Shown here piece by piece: positions 45,299 through 54,581 of a DNA stretch of 64,000 nt. This DNA is from Agarivorans sp050870875 (GTDB taxonomy: Bacteria > Pseudomonadota > Gammaproteobacteria > Enterobacterales > Celerinatantimonadaceae), in contig NZ_CP194041.2 of assembly GCF_050870875.2 (NCBI RefSeq), positions 930,001-994,000 of the forward strand, in the 5' to 3' direction. Both the position numbers and the translations under genes were made by a program. Below the pieces are notes generated by a model. The model saw nothing but the letters and a program-made list of their open reading frames with translations. It had not been told where the DNA came from and did not search any database. Every line of letters starts with the position of its first letter. The stretch's first letter is position 1.

Positions 45299-45311
45299 TG
45301 AATTTAATTCA
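45299..45311. promoter_or_regulatory. MetR box 2
   Basis: TGAATTTAATTCA, a second perfect TGAA-N5-TTCA match, 90 bp upstream of the metE ATG and 83 bp from box 1 (about eight helical turns). Confidence 0.85.
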
Positions 45312-45400
45312 TTTTTGTTTGAATACTTTGCAATTGTAATTGGCGGCTTCGCTTGCCAGTATGGAGCTGTATACATCTAGACGGCTAAAAGGATTAGTTT

Positions 45401-47668
45401 ATGACTATCACACATATTTTGGGTTACCCCCGTATTGGTAAACAGCGTCAGTTGAAGTTTGCCTTAGAGGCATATTGGCGGGGGGAATCTTCGCAACAGC
45501 AGTTACTGGAAGTGGGGCGGCAGATCCGCCAACAAAATTGGCAAGCTCAGCGAGACAGTGGTCAAGCTTGGGTGACCGTTGGTGATTTTGCTTGGTATGA
45601 CCAAGTGTTGAATACTTCCTTATTGTTAGGGAATCTACCACAGCGCCATCGCTCTGCTGAACTAAATTTAGACACGATGTTTGCTATTGCCCGTGGTCAA
45701 CAAGGTTGCGGGTGCAACCATGCCGCATCGGACATGAGTAAGTGGTTTAATACCAATTATCACTATATTGTGCCGGAGTTTTCTGCCAATAGTGAGTTTA
45801 GTTTGCAATGGTCACAATTATTTGACGAAATTAAAGAAGCCTTGGCTTTAGGTCATAAAGTGAAACCTGTGTTACTAGGGCCGGTGTCCTATCTATATTT
45901 GGGGCGCAATGATGTAGCCTGCAGTGAGCCATTCGAGCGGGTCACTTTGCTACCGAAATTAATCCAGGTCTATCAGCAGATCTTGCAAGGTATCGCCGCG
46001 CTGGGGGTTGAGTGGGTGCAGCTAGACGAGCCTATCTTAGGTTTAGAATTAGAAGCGCAGTGGCAAGATGCTTTATTGCAGGCCTACAACAGCCGTTTAA
46101 GTCCCTGTAACTTATTATTAACTAGTTATTTTGACGATGTCTTAAGTAATACAGGGCTGATTAAGCAGCTGACGGTAGATGGTTTACATCTCGACTTAAG
46201 TGCTAGCGCTGAACAGCTTGAACCAATATTGAGTGATTTTCCCGAGAACTGGGTATTGTCGGCTGGCGTGATCAATGGTCGTAATGTATGGCGAGCCAAC
46301 TTACCCGTCTTAGCTGAGCGCTTGGCAGCGGCCAAGCAACAATTGGGGGAGCGTTTATGGTTGGCCAGCTCCTGTTCGCTGTTGCATAGTCCGATTGATT
46401 TGAATGCTGAAACCGAGTTAGCCGAAGCAAAGCCTCGCTTGGCCTTTGCCGAGCAAAAGTTAGAGGAATTGCAATGCTTGGCTGCCGTGATTGATGGGGA
46501 TGCAGCGGCTCAGCTTAAAGCTCAGCAATATAGCGCTGCGGTGCAGGCGCAAAGCCTTGCAACTGAGGGAGAACTACAACAGCAAATTCAGCAATTCTCC
46601 TTGTTACAGCGAGAGCGTGGGCAAAGCTTTGCCCAGCGCCAAGTTATTCAGCAGCAAAGTTTAGCCTTACCTGCGCTGCCCACGACTACTATCGGCTCAT
46701 TCCCTCAGACCACCGAAATTCGTCGCCAGCGGCGTGAGTTTAAGGCTGGTTTGCTAAGTCCAACAGACTATCAGGCGGCCATCGCCGAGCACATCCGGGA
46801 GGCGATCAAGCGTCAAGAGAGGCTTGGTTTAGATGTATTGGTACATGGCGAAGCTGAACGCAACGATATGGTGGAATACTTTGCCGAGTTACTCGATGGC
46901 TTCTTGGTGAGTCGTTTTGCTTGGGTGCAAAGTTATGGTTCTCGTTGTGTGAAGCCGGCGATTATTGTTGACGATATTAAGCGCAGTAAACCCCTAACCG
47001 TTGCGTGGGCAAGCTATGCACAATCGCTGACGCAAAAACCGGTAAAAGGCATGTTAACGGGTCCAGTAACCATGCTGACCTGGAGCTTTGCGCGTGAAGA
47101 TCTGAGCAGAGCGCAAATCGCAGAACAGATTGCTGTTGCTTTAAATGAAGAAGTGGCCGACCTACAACAAGCGGGGATCCAGATCATTCAAATTGATGAG
47201 CCTGCGATCCGTGAAGGTATGCCTTTAAAACGCAGTCAATGGTCTGCTTATTTAGATTGGGCGGTGGCCGCTTTTAAACTATCGGCGGCCAGTGCCAAGC
47301 CGGAGACGCAAATTCATACCCATATGTGTTACAGCGAGTTCAACGATATTATGCAGGCGGTTGCTGCCTTAGACGCAGATGTGCTTACTATCGAAACCTC
47401 ACGCTCGGCAATGAGTTTATTACAGGCCTTCGAGCACTTTGCCTATCCAAATGAGATCGGCCCCGGGGTTTATGATATTCACTCACCCAACATTCCGAGT
47501 GTTGCAGACATGAAGGTATTGATTGATAAGGCGGCCAAATGGATCCCTTGGCAACGTTTATGGGTGAATCCCGATTGTGGTTTGAAAACCCGGAATTGGA
47601 AAGAAACTGAGTTAGCTTTGCAAAACATGGTGCAGGCGACGAAGGAGTTACGCGCCAGCTTAGTTTAA
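45401..47668 (+). CDS. metE: Cobalamin-independent methionine synthase
   Basis: 755 residues, full length. N-terminal ILGYPRIGKQRQLKFALEAYW; catalytic C-terminal domain from about residue 430 (PTTTIGSFPQT). Zinc ligands appear in HTHMCYSEFND (His and Cys), the following Glu in LTIETSRS, and Cys in WVNPDCGLKTR. It transfers a methyl group from 5-methyl-tetrahydropteroyltri-glutamate to homocysteine. Regulated by the divergent MetR. AAAAGGA ribosome site. No cobalamin riboswitch was seen upstream. Confidence 0.97.
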   Translation: MTITHILGYPRIGKQRQLKFALEAYWRGESSQQQLLEVGRQIRQQNWQAQRDSGQAWVTVGDFAWYDQVLNTSLLLGNLPQRHRSAELNLDTMFAIARGQQGCGCNHAASDMSKWFNTNYHYIVPEFSANSEFSLQWSQLFDEIKEALALGHKVKPVLLGPVSYLYLGRNDVACSEPFERVTLLPKLIQVYQQILQGIAALGVEWVQLDEPILGLELEAQWQDALLQAYNSRLSPCNLLLTSYFDDVLSNTGLIKQLTVDGLHLDLSASAEQLEPILSDFPENWVLSAGVINGRNVWRANLPVLAERLAAAKQQLGERLWLASSCSLLHSPIDLNAETELAEAKPRLAFAEQKLEELQCLAAVIDGDAAAQLKAQQYSAAVQAQSLATEGELQQQIQQFSLLQRERGQSFAQRQVIQQQSLALPALPTTTIGSFPQTTEIRRQRREFKAGLLSPTDYQAAIAEHIREAIKRQERLGLDVLVHGEAERNDMVEYFAELLDGFLVSRFAWVQSYGSRCVKPAIIVDDIKRSKPLTVAWASYAQSLTQKPVKGMLTGPVTMLTWSFAREDLSRAQIAEQIAVALNEEVADLQQAGIQIIQIDEPAIREGMPLKRSQWSAYLDWAVAAFKLSAASAKPETQIHTHMCYSEFNDIMQAVAALDADVLTIETSRSAMSLLQAFEHFAYPNEIGPGVYDIHSPNIPSVADMKVLIDKAAKWIPWQRLWVNPDCGLKTRNWKETELALQNMVQATKELRASLV

Positions 47669-47781
47669 GCTTTGCTTAAAGCCATCGCTTAAAACCCTTG
47701 TTTATTCGGGGGTATTTGAGCAATGACTTCGGCTGGCTTTGCACCTACACTCAGGGTTTAAGATCCCTGTAGTGAGCATCT

Positions 47782-49242
47782 ATGCCCAAGGCAAAATTTA
47801 TTTCTGGTGATATTTTTCGGCACATTGTGTTGATGTCCTCCACTAATGCGATCGGTTTAACGGCCTTATTTTTGGTTGATTTAGCCGATCTGTTTTTTAT
47901 TAGCTTGTTGGGGGAGGCCGAGCTTGCTGCCGCCGTGGGTTACGCTGGTACGATTGCTTTTTTTACCACCTCTTTTACGATTGGTTTGTCGATCGCTATG
48001 ACCGCTCTGGTCTCTAAGGCGATTGGCCAACAGGATAAAAGCCGCGCTCGTCAGTTAGTGACCAATGTGCTGGCAACGGGTTTTTTGATCAGTAGCTTGG
48101 TGGCTGGCTTAGCGTGGATCTTTACCCCCGAATTATTAACGCTAATTGGTGCGAAGTCGCGTACCCATGCCTTGGCGGTAGAATATTTACATATTTTATT
48201 ACCTTCTTTGCCTATCTTAGGCATGGCGATGAGTGCGGGGGCAGCGTTGCGCTCGGTGGGGGATGCAAAACGGGCGATGTGGTCTACTCTCGCTGGCGGT
48301 GGGGTGAATGCCTTACTCGACCCCTTGTTCATTTTTGCTTTAGGCTTGGGCTTGCCGGGCGCGGCCATCGCTTCGGTTGTCGCACGCTTTGCGGTAGCTG
48401 GGGTGGCTCTGTCCGGTGTGATCAGTAAACATCAGCTAATCTCTGCTTTTCGTATTGGCGGCTTGATTGACGATTTACGCGGCATTTTAAAGGTTGCATT
48501 GCCAGCGATGATGACCAATGTTGCAACCCCAATGGGGAATGCTTATGTGACTGCCGCGATTGCTCACTTTGGTGATGCTTATGTGGCTGGATGGGCGGTG
48601 GTTGGGCGGATCATGCCAGTTGCCTTTGGCATGATTTTCTCTCTGTCGGGAGCGATTGGTCCAATTGTTGGGCAAAACTTTGGCGCGCATGCCTACCCTC
48701 GAGTGAAAGAGGCGCTCAGTAAAGCGCTGTGGTTTAACGTGGTTTATGTACTGGCCATTTCTTTGCTGCTGTATGGCTCGAAAGACTTGCTGATTGCGGC
48801 CTTTGGCGTGAGTGGTGATGCAGCCTCGGTGATTGATTTTTTCTGTACTTGGGTTTGTTTCAGCTTTGTGTTTAATGGGGCCATGTTTGTCGCCAACGCA
48901 GCGTTTAATAATCTTGGTTACCCAAGTACTTCAACCTTGCTCAATTTTGGTAAAGCGAGTCTTGGGACGATTCCTTTTGCTTATTTTGGTGGGCAGTGGT
49001 TTGGTGCTCTAGGTGTACTCGCGGGCCAAGCTGTGGGGAGTATTGTATTTGGTTTGCTTGGCTTGTGGATGGCTTATTACATCGTGACTCGGGTCACCAA
49101 TAAACATCTTGCGAAGCAACAGCTCGAGGCGCAAAACCTAGAGCCGCGGGTACCCTTAACACCATTTTGTTCAAGTCGTGCTTATATGTGTGCCGAAGCA
49201 GAAGTCGATCAATTGAACGATCCTGCACCTACGCCTAAATAA
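47782..49242 (+). CDS. MATE-family multidrug exporter
   Basis: 486 residues with about 12 membrane segments in two MATE repeats. Family-typical stretches include FFISLLGEAELAAAVGYAG, LVSKAIGQQDKSRARQL, LRSVGDAKRAMW and GPIVGQNFGAHAYPRVKEAL. A long soluble C-terminal tail follows. It exports cationic compounds by Na+ or H+ antiport; specificity unknown. Confidence 0.92.
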   Translation: MPKAKFISGDIFRHIVLMSSTNAIGLTALFLVDLADLFFISLLGEAELAAAVGYAGTIAFFTTSFTIGLSIAMTALVSKAIGQQDKSRARQLVTNVLATGFLISSLVAGLAWIFTPELLTLIGAKSRTHALAVEYLHILLPSLPILGMAMSAGAALRSVGDAKRAMWSTLAGGGVNALLDPLFIFALGLGLPGAAIASVVARFAVAGVALSGVISKHQLISAFRIGGLIDDLRGILKVALPAMMTNVATPMGNAYVTAAIAHFGDAYVAGWAVVGRIMPVAFGMIFSLSGAIGPIVGQNFGAHAYPRVKEALSKALWFNVVYVLAISLLLYGSKDLLIAAFGVSGDAASVIDFFCTWVCFSFVFNGAMFVANAAFNNLGYPSTSTLLNFGKASLGTIPFAYFGGQWFGALGVLAGQAVGSIVFGLLGLWMAYYIVTRVTNKHLAKQQLEAQNLEPRVPLTPFCSSRAYMCAEAEVDQLNDPAPTPK

Positions 49243-49499
49243 ATCGGCTGGTGAGATGATCGTGATGATTGCTTGGCATTGCGAATTAGCAATAACCAGC
49301 TTCGGCTGGTTTTTTGGTAAATGCGCTTCGGCCGGGAAGGGTTTGAACTGCTAGATTGGATAAGCCAGTAGAGTTGACTTCTGTGGTGAATGCCAGTAAA
49401 CATCCTTTAGCTCAGCCATTCATGAAAAATACTAATTTATCTGTTGATTGAAACGGATTGGCTTGGTTGGTTTTGCTAAGCGCTATATAAGGAAGATTT

Positions 49500-50204
49500 G
49501 TGGAGAGGGAAGCAGCGGTGAATATGTTGTTATTTGATTTGGACGATACTTTAGTCGATGACGGTGTCGCTACCAGTTTGGCGGCCGAAGCTTTATTTCA
49601 ACACTACTGGCCAGAGCAACAAGCTCAGGCGCTGCAGCATTGGCAACGGGCCTTAAAATTATATTATCCGGCGTTTTTACAAGGCCAGATGAGCGCTGCA
49701 GAAATGCGTCAAGCTCGTGCCCGGGAAGTGTTACAGCAGCCGCAACTGAGCGCGGCGCAAGCGGAACAGGTTTTTGAGTATTTCATGCAGCAATATATCG
49801 CATCAACCCAGCTTTATCCTGATACTCTTGCCTGTCTCAAGGAGTTGCAGCAACAAGGTTGGCGTTTAGCACTGATATCCAACGGCCCCGAAGAGATGCA
49901 GCAGCGAAAGGTAAAGGCTGCGGGTTTAGTGGATTTTTTTGAGTTTGTATTAACCGCCGAAGTGGCGGGGGCAGCCAAGCCTAAACTTGATATTTTTAAG
50001 CATGCTTTGCGCTTAGCAAATTTACCTGCGGCTCAATGCTGTTATATTGGGGATCATCTAGAGAAGGATGCTCAGGCCGCCTTTGCTGCAGGTTTGAGCA
50101 GCATTTGGTTGCAGCGCACCGATAGCGCTGAAGTTGTTGCGTGGCCTTATCCGGATGTGAATTGGAAAATTGCTTGTCTGGCTCAGCTTAAACAGTGCAT
50201 TTAG
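49500..50204 (+). CDS. HAD-family hydrolase (HAD-IA, YjjG/HAD2-like)
   Basis: 234 residues. LLFDLDDTLVDD (motif I), LALISNGPEEMQQRKVKAAGL (motif II), AAKPKLDIFKHAL (Lys motif III) and CYIGDHLEKDAQAAFAAG (motif IV). A helical cap lies between motifs I and II. The GTG at 49500 has AAGGAAG upstream; an internal GTG at 49518 with GAGAGGGA is an equally good start and would place motif I nearer the N-terminus. Substrate unknown. Confidence 0.88.
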   Translation: MEREAAVNMLLFDLDDTLVDDGVATSLAAEALFQHYWPEQQAQALQHWQRALKLYYPAFLQGQMSAAEMRQARAREVLQQPQLSAAQAEQVFEYFMQQYIASTQLYPDTLACLKELQQQGWRLALISNGPEEMQQRKVKAAGLVDFFEFVLTAEVAGAAKPKLDIFKHALRLANLPAAQCCYIGDHLEKDAQAAFAAGLSSIWLQRTDSAEVVAWPYPDVNWKIACLAQLKQCI

Positions 50205-50257
50205 CGCTAAATGAAGGCACAGGCAAAGATGATGTTGTTAATTGTTCAGGGAGTTGT

Positions 50258-50938
50258 ATGAGATTCGCCAGTTTGTGGGATTGGTTGGTTGATAGTTTAG
50301 CGTTTTATCGTCAGCATATTATTAGTTTTGCGGCAATGGTATTACCCTTCGCTATTCCATTTTCTGCGTTACAGAGTGGTTATGTGTATGACGTTTCACA
50401 CCCTTCGGTATTGCAATATTGGATATTTATTTGCTTGGGTTTACTCTGCCAACCAATCTATCAAGGTGCGAGTATCTTGTATATTCGAGCTCAGCTAAAC
50501 CAGCAGCCTTGGAGTATTGCTCAATGCTTTCAAGCGTCGCTTAGTATCTGGCCAAGGCTATTTGTGGTGGTATCGATCAGCTTTAGTTTAGTGATGCTTG
50601 GTCTTAACTTTTTTGTTGTTCCCGGGCTTATCTTTGCGAGTCGTTTGTTATTTGCCGATTTGAATTGTGTTTTATATAAACGCTCTCCTTTACAATCGCT
50701 TAATGATAGTTGGCGGCAAACGGATGTGATCAAATGGCCGCTGTTAGCCGGTGTGATTATTGTCTCTGGTATTAGCATATTACCAGTATGGGCAATTGAT
50801 CACTGGTTAGTTGCGCAACATGCCAACAACTTTTGGTTTTTTGCCAATAAAGTGTTGGGGCAATTATTGGATGTATTTTTTTTAGTGTTTGCTTATCGTG
50901 CCTATTCTGGCATCAGTGATGTAACAGAGGAGCCTTAA
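50258..50938 (+). CDS. YciC-like (UPF0259) membrane protein
   Basis: 226 residues from the ATG at 50258 with CAGGGAG upstream; the open frame extends to 50195 inside the HAD gene. About six hydrophobic segments. The central FVVPGLIFASRLLFADLNCVLYKRSPLQSLNDSW resembles the VVPGI...M..S...SW pattern of YciC. Function unknown. Its stop codon abuts the GTG of the deformylase gene, so the two are co-expressed. Confidence 0.72.
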   Translation: MRFASLWDWLVDSLAFYRQHIISFAAMVLPFAIPFSALQSGYVYDVSHPSVLQYWIFICLGLLCQPIYQGASILYIRAQLNQQPWSIAQCFQASLSIWPRLFVVVSISFSLVMLGLNFFVVPGLIFASRLLFADLNCVLYKRSPLQSLNDSWRQTDVIKWPLLAGVIIVSGISILPVWAIDHWLVAQHANNFWFFANKVLGQLLDVFFLVFAYRAYSGISDVTEEP

Positions 50939-51469
50939 GTGAGCCAGCTTGAACCATTAACATTACTCAACTATCCCAACCCGATGTTGTCTCAAGTTGC
51001 GGAACCATTGCATTTTCCGCTGAGTGCTGAGCAACTTCATTGGATAGAGCGTTTGCGTTTTACCATGACACAGGCCAACGGGGTAGGGATTGCCGCGCCG
51101 CAAGTCGGGCGCGCATGGCAGTTGATGATTGTGGCTAGTTCGCCAAATGCACGTTATCCAGATGCGCCAGAGCTAGCACCGTTTGTGTTGTGTAATCCTC
51201 AGATCAAGCAATATAGCGAACAACAACAGTGGGGTTGGGAAGGTTGTTTAAGTGTTGCTGGACAACGCGCAAAAATAGCCCGTTCGCAAGCAGTTTGGTT
51301 GGAATATCAGGATTTACAAGGCGAATGGCAACAGGCGCATTATCAGGGCTTTGTGGCACGTATTATTCAGCATGAATATGACCATCTGCAAGGTTTATGC
51401 ATCGTTGATCGCGTTAGCGAAGATACTTTGCTGATCAGTGAGCAGCAGTATTTGCAAGACTTTAGCTAA
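50939..51469 (+). CDS. def: Peptide deformylase
   Basis: 176 residues. All three PDF motifs are present: GVGIAAPQVG (motif 1), WEGCLSVAG (motif 2, metal Cys) and IIQHEYDHLQG (motif 3, HExxH-type zinc/iron ligands). It removes the formyl group from nascent N-terminal methionine. GTG start with GAGGAG. It is not next to fmt as the principal def gene usually is, so this may be a second deformylase; the main gene is outside the window. The 3' end overlaps the DUF4250 gene by 8 bp. Confidence 0.9.
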   Translation: MSQLEPLTLLNYPNPMLSQVAEPLHFPLSAEQLHWIERLRFTMTQANGVGIAAPQVGRAWQLMIVASSPNARYPDAPELAPFVLCNPQIKQYSEQQQWGWEGCLSVAGQRAKIARSQAVWLEYQDLQGEWQQAHYQGFVARIIQHEYDHLQGLCIVDRVSEDTLLISEQQYLQDFS

Positions 51470-51659
51470 CGATAAATTGCTGCTGTTGAGCACGTAACTC
51501 ATAACCCGCCTGTTGCAGTCGTTGGGTGAGTTTATCTTGGTCTAGTGCGTAAAACTGACACAATTCGCTGAAGCTGCCGAAGTCATTTCTAATTTGCATG
51601 TTCACGATACTCAGTAAAATGTGAACATCCATTGTTTCGATGCGTTGTTGGTCTAACAT
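51462..51659 (-). CDS. DUF4250 small protein
   Basis: 65 residues. METMDVHILLSIVNMQIRNDFGSFSELC...YALDQDKLTQRLQQAGYEL matches the DUF4250 pattern (MDPxILLSIVNMKLRDxFxSL). Soluble, helical; function unknown. Convergent with the deformylase gene. Confidence 0.8.
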   Translation of the reverse strand: MLDQQRIETMDVHILLSIVNMQIRNDFGSFSELCQFYALDQDKLTQRLQQAGYELRAQQQQFIVS

Positions 51660-52171
51660 TATGCTTTTCCTCTGATGGCTGAACCTATGCTTTAAATCGC
51701 GAGTTAAAGAGCAAGCGTCTCTGCCTCGACCCGTTTCAAATCAGCTTTTTATTGAAGAAATTAGCCACGCGATGGACACTGGGTTCAACAAGTGCGACGG
51801 CACCGTCGATCAGGATCTGGTCGCTTAATTAGCGTTTGCTGATTAAACTTCGCATCTAAATGATAATTATTATCATTTAGATGCGCAAGTGTTTTATCGA
51901 TTTTTGTTGTGTTTGTGTCAGTTGGTGCTGCTTTATTTTTTGGATATGGAAGTTATAGAGTAAAATCATGTCACGATCACTGAACTTGATGGCGGGTCTG
52001 GAGTGCTTGGCTGCGGGTGCCTGTTGGTGATTGGTGTGCTGTTTCCTATGATTTAGCGAGATAGGGGGGAGTTTCTCTAGCTTGTCTTACTGATATGAAC
52101 CACTAACGGTTTAAAATAATGAGGATGGGCAATCGCTACTTAACGCCATTGCCTCATTACAGGGATGAATT
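51660..52171. other. 512-bp intergenic region upstream of cti
   Basis: It contains the 35-bp palindrome with a Fur-box core, a 14-bp inverted repeat CGACGG-CA-CCGTCG near 51797, and a 20-codon ORF at 51968 without a ribosome site that I do not count as a gene. Otherwise nothing recognised. Confidence 0.5.
51851..51885. promoter_or_regulatory. 35-bp perfect palindrome containing a Fur-box core
   Basis: All 17 base pairs either side of a single central T are complementary. The core AAATGATAATTATTATCATT contains the Fur 7-1-7 half-sites (TGATAAT-T-ATTATCA). The outer CGCATCT/AGATGCG arms extend symmetry beyond a normal Fur box. It is 192 bp from the DUF4250 start and 287 bp from cti. Confidence 0.7.
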
Positions 52172-54547
52172 ATGTTTCGACGTTTTACAGTATTAGGCCT
52201 TTTACTGGTGGTAGTGGTTGGCTGTTCCAGCATTATCATTCAGCAGTTTGACCAGCGCTTTGGTCAAGCTACGGTGCAGACTCGGATTTATTCAGAAGAT
52301 TACCCACCTAGCGCAAACTTCCTAGAAGAAGTGAAACCAATCCTCGACCAACGCTGTGTGATGTGTCATGCCTGTTATGATGCGCCCTGTCAGCTCAAGT
52401 TAACTTCTGCTGCGGGCATCGACCGTGGCTTGACCACTGCACGGGTGTATAACTCCAGTCGTTTGATCGCCGACCCTACCAGTCGCTTATATACCGATGC
52501 GCGTTCTACTCAAGCTTGGCGTCAGAAAGGTTTTAACCCAGTGCTGAATGAGCGGATCCAAAGCGAACAGGCGAACCAGGAAGGTGGTCTGATGTATCAG
52601 GCGCTGAAGCAAAAGCGAGATTTTGTTGATAGTCAGCAAGATATTCTCGATCCCAATGCCTATGATTTTGCTTTAGATCGCGCTCAACAGTGTGTTGGTA
52701 TCGAGGAATATGCCTCTAAGGTTCAGGCTTCTCATCCAGAGTGGGGCATGCCCTACGGTTTACCAGCGCTCAGTGATGCCGAGTTTGATAGCCTCACTGC
52801 ATGGCTTGTGAGCGGAGCGCCAATGGCCGACGATTTGCAGCATCACCAACAGTTCGCAGCGCAAGTTAAACGTTGGGAAGCATTGCTTAATGGTGATTCA
52901 CTAAAAGAACAATTGATGAGTCGCTATCTGTATGAGCACTTGTTTATCACTCATCTTTATTTTGACGATTCACAAAGTAAACGTCCGGCTTTTTTTAAAC
53001 TGGTTCGTTCGCGCACCGCACCCGGTTTTCCGGTCGATGAAATTGCAACCCGCCGACCTTATGACGACCCTGGGGTGGCGCGGGTTTATTACCGTTTAAT
53101 GCCTGAGCGTGAGAGTATAGTGGTGAAGACCCACATTCCTTATCATCTTGATGAAGCGCGAGCAGAACGCTGGAAATCTTGGTTTTTGGCTGACAATATT
53201 AAAGTTGAACAATTACCGTCTTACCAGCCTGATGTGGCAGGAAATCCTTTTGTAGCCTTTCGAGATTTTCCGGTTAATTCGCGCTATCGCTTTATGTTGG
53301 ATGACGCGGAAACCTTCATTATGGGTTTCATGAAGGGGCCAGTCTGTCGAGGACAGGTGGCTTTGAATGTGATTCAAGATCATTTTTGGGTGTATTTTGT
53401 TACGCCTGCTCATCAGTATGAAAAACTACAGGCCGACTTTTTAGCGGCTCAAAGTGAGCACTTGCGGATGCCCTCGGTAGAGCAGAGTAACGTTTTGCCA
53501 CTGAGTACTTGGATCTCGTATTCGAAACGGCACCGCCAATATATGGAAGCGCGGATCAAGAGCCAGCAAAACTGGTTGAAGGAAGATGCTGGCCGCATAG
53601 ATTTAGATTTGATCTGGGATGGTGATGGTTATAACAGCAATGCTGCGCTGACGATTTTCCGTCATTTTGATAGTGCCAGTGTGGTACGAGGTTCGGTGGG
53701 TAAGCCACCTAAAACGGCTTGGATCCTCGATTATTCCCTGTTTGAACGGATCCATTATTTATTGGTGGCAGGCTACGATCCCTATGGTAACTTGGGGCAT
53801 CAATTGGTGACTCGTTTATATATGGATTTCTTACGTATGGAAGGTGAGTTTAACTTTGCTTCTTTGTTACCAGCGCAAGCGCGTTATGATGAGTTACGTC
53901 GTTGGTATGTTGATGCTGACAAAGAAATTATTAAGTTTGTTGAGTCGCGCCCGCAAGAAGCTTTCTTTAAAAGCTCGGTTCACTATAACCAAGATTTGCC
54001 CTATAAGCAGCAGTTGTACAATAAGTTATCAACCAAGCTTGCTGCGGTACAGAGTTCGAAGTACCAAATTGATCCGATCCATTATTCGCGAGCGGTGAAT
54101 GATTTTGCTTCCCAGCTGGCCGCCTGGAAGGGGGGAGCGGTCAAATGGTTACCGCAAGTGGTGTTTATTCAGGTGGATCAGCCAGAAAGTTCACAGAGCC
54201 AGTATTTTACGCTGCTCCGAAATAACGCCCATGCCAACATCTCTAGCTTGTTCTTGGAAGATAAATATCGTTTGCCAGATAATGATACGCTGACTTTGTT
54301 GCCTGGCCTTGTGGGGGCCTACCCCGCTGCTTTTTGGCAAGTACAAGAAAGCGAATTAAAGCAATTGCAACAGCAGCTGCTGCATGTGAATAACGAGTTG
54401 GCTTACCAGCAATTGATGAAGCGTTTTGGGGTTCGCCGAACTAGCTCAGAGTTTTGGCCCTATAGCGATAGATTGCATCAAGCCTATTTGCAGGCCGAGC
54501 CAATTAGTGGCGGGATCTTCGATTACAGCCGTTTAGAAAATCGTTAA
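52172..54547 (+). CDS. cti: Fatty acid cis/trans isomerase
   Basis: 791 residues, the usual Cti length. The N-terminus is a lipoprotein signal (LLLVVVVGCSS), so it may be anchored to a membrane facing the periplasm. A c-type heme motif CVMCHAC follows near residue 65. Cti isomerises cis-unsaturated fatty acyl chains of membrane phospholipids to trans, stiffening the membrane under solvent, heat or osmotic stress. Single gene ended by a hairpin. Confidence 0.93.
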   Translation: MFRRFTVLGLLLVVVVGCSSIIIQQFDQRFGQATVQTRIYSEDYPPSANFLEEVKPILDQRCVMCHACYDAPCQLKLTSAAGIDRGLTTARVYNSSRLIADPTSRLYTDARSTQAWRQKGFNPVLNERIQSEQANQEGGLMYQALKQKRDFVDSQQDILDPNAYDFALDRAQQCVGIEEYASKVQASHPEWGMPYGLPALSDAEFDSLTAWLVSGAPMADDLQHHQQFAAQVKRWEALLNGDSLKEQLMSRYLYEHLFITHLYFDDSQSKRPAFFKLVRSRTAPGFPVDEIATRRPYDDPGVARVYYRLMPERESIVVKTHIPYHLDEARAERWKSWFLADNIKVEQLPSYQPDVAGNPFVAFRDFPVNSRYRFMLDDAETFIMGFMKGPVCRGQVALNVIQDHFWVYFVTPAHQYEKLQADFLAAQSEHLRMPSVEQSNVLPLSTWISYSKRHRQYMEARIKSQQNWLKEDAGRIDLDLIWDGDGYNSNAALTIFRHFDSASVVRGSVGKPPKTAWILDYSLFERIHYLLVAGYDPYGNLGHQLVTRLYMDFLRMEGEFNFASLLPAQARYDELRRWYVDADKEIIKFVESRPQEAFFKSSVHYNQDLPYKQQLYNKLSTKLAAVQSSKYQIDPIHYSRAVNDFASQLAAWKGGAVKWLPQVVFIQVDQPESSQSQYFTLLRNNAHANISSLFLEDKYRLPDNDTLTLLPGLVGAYPAAFWQVQESELKQLQQQLLHVNNELAYQQLMKRFGVRRTSSEFWPYSDRLHQAYLQAEPISGGIFDYSRLENR

Positions 54548-54558
54548 TAGGTGGCACC

Positions 54559-54581
54559 GGCGAGCCCTAAGTTAGGGCTCG
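54559..54581 (+). terminator. Hairpin terminator after cti
   Basis: GCGAGCCCTAA-G-TTAGGGCTCGC, a GC-rich stem of at least 9 bp starting 11 bp after the cti stop. The downstream tract CATTTGTTG is only moderately T-rich. Confidence 0.65.

Noticed and set aside
45118..45400. Cobalamin riboswitch upstream of metE
   Set aside because: The region is short and AT-rich with MetR boxes; no B12-box-like sequence was seen.
51968..52030. 20-codon ORF downstream of the Fur-type palindrome
   Set aside because: Too short, no ribosome site, no recognisable leader-peptide feature.
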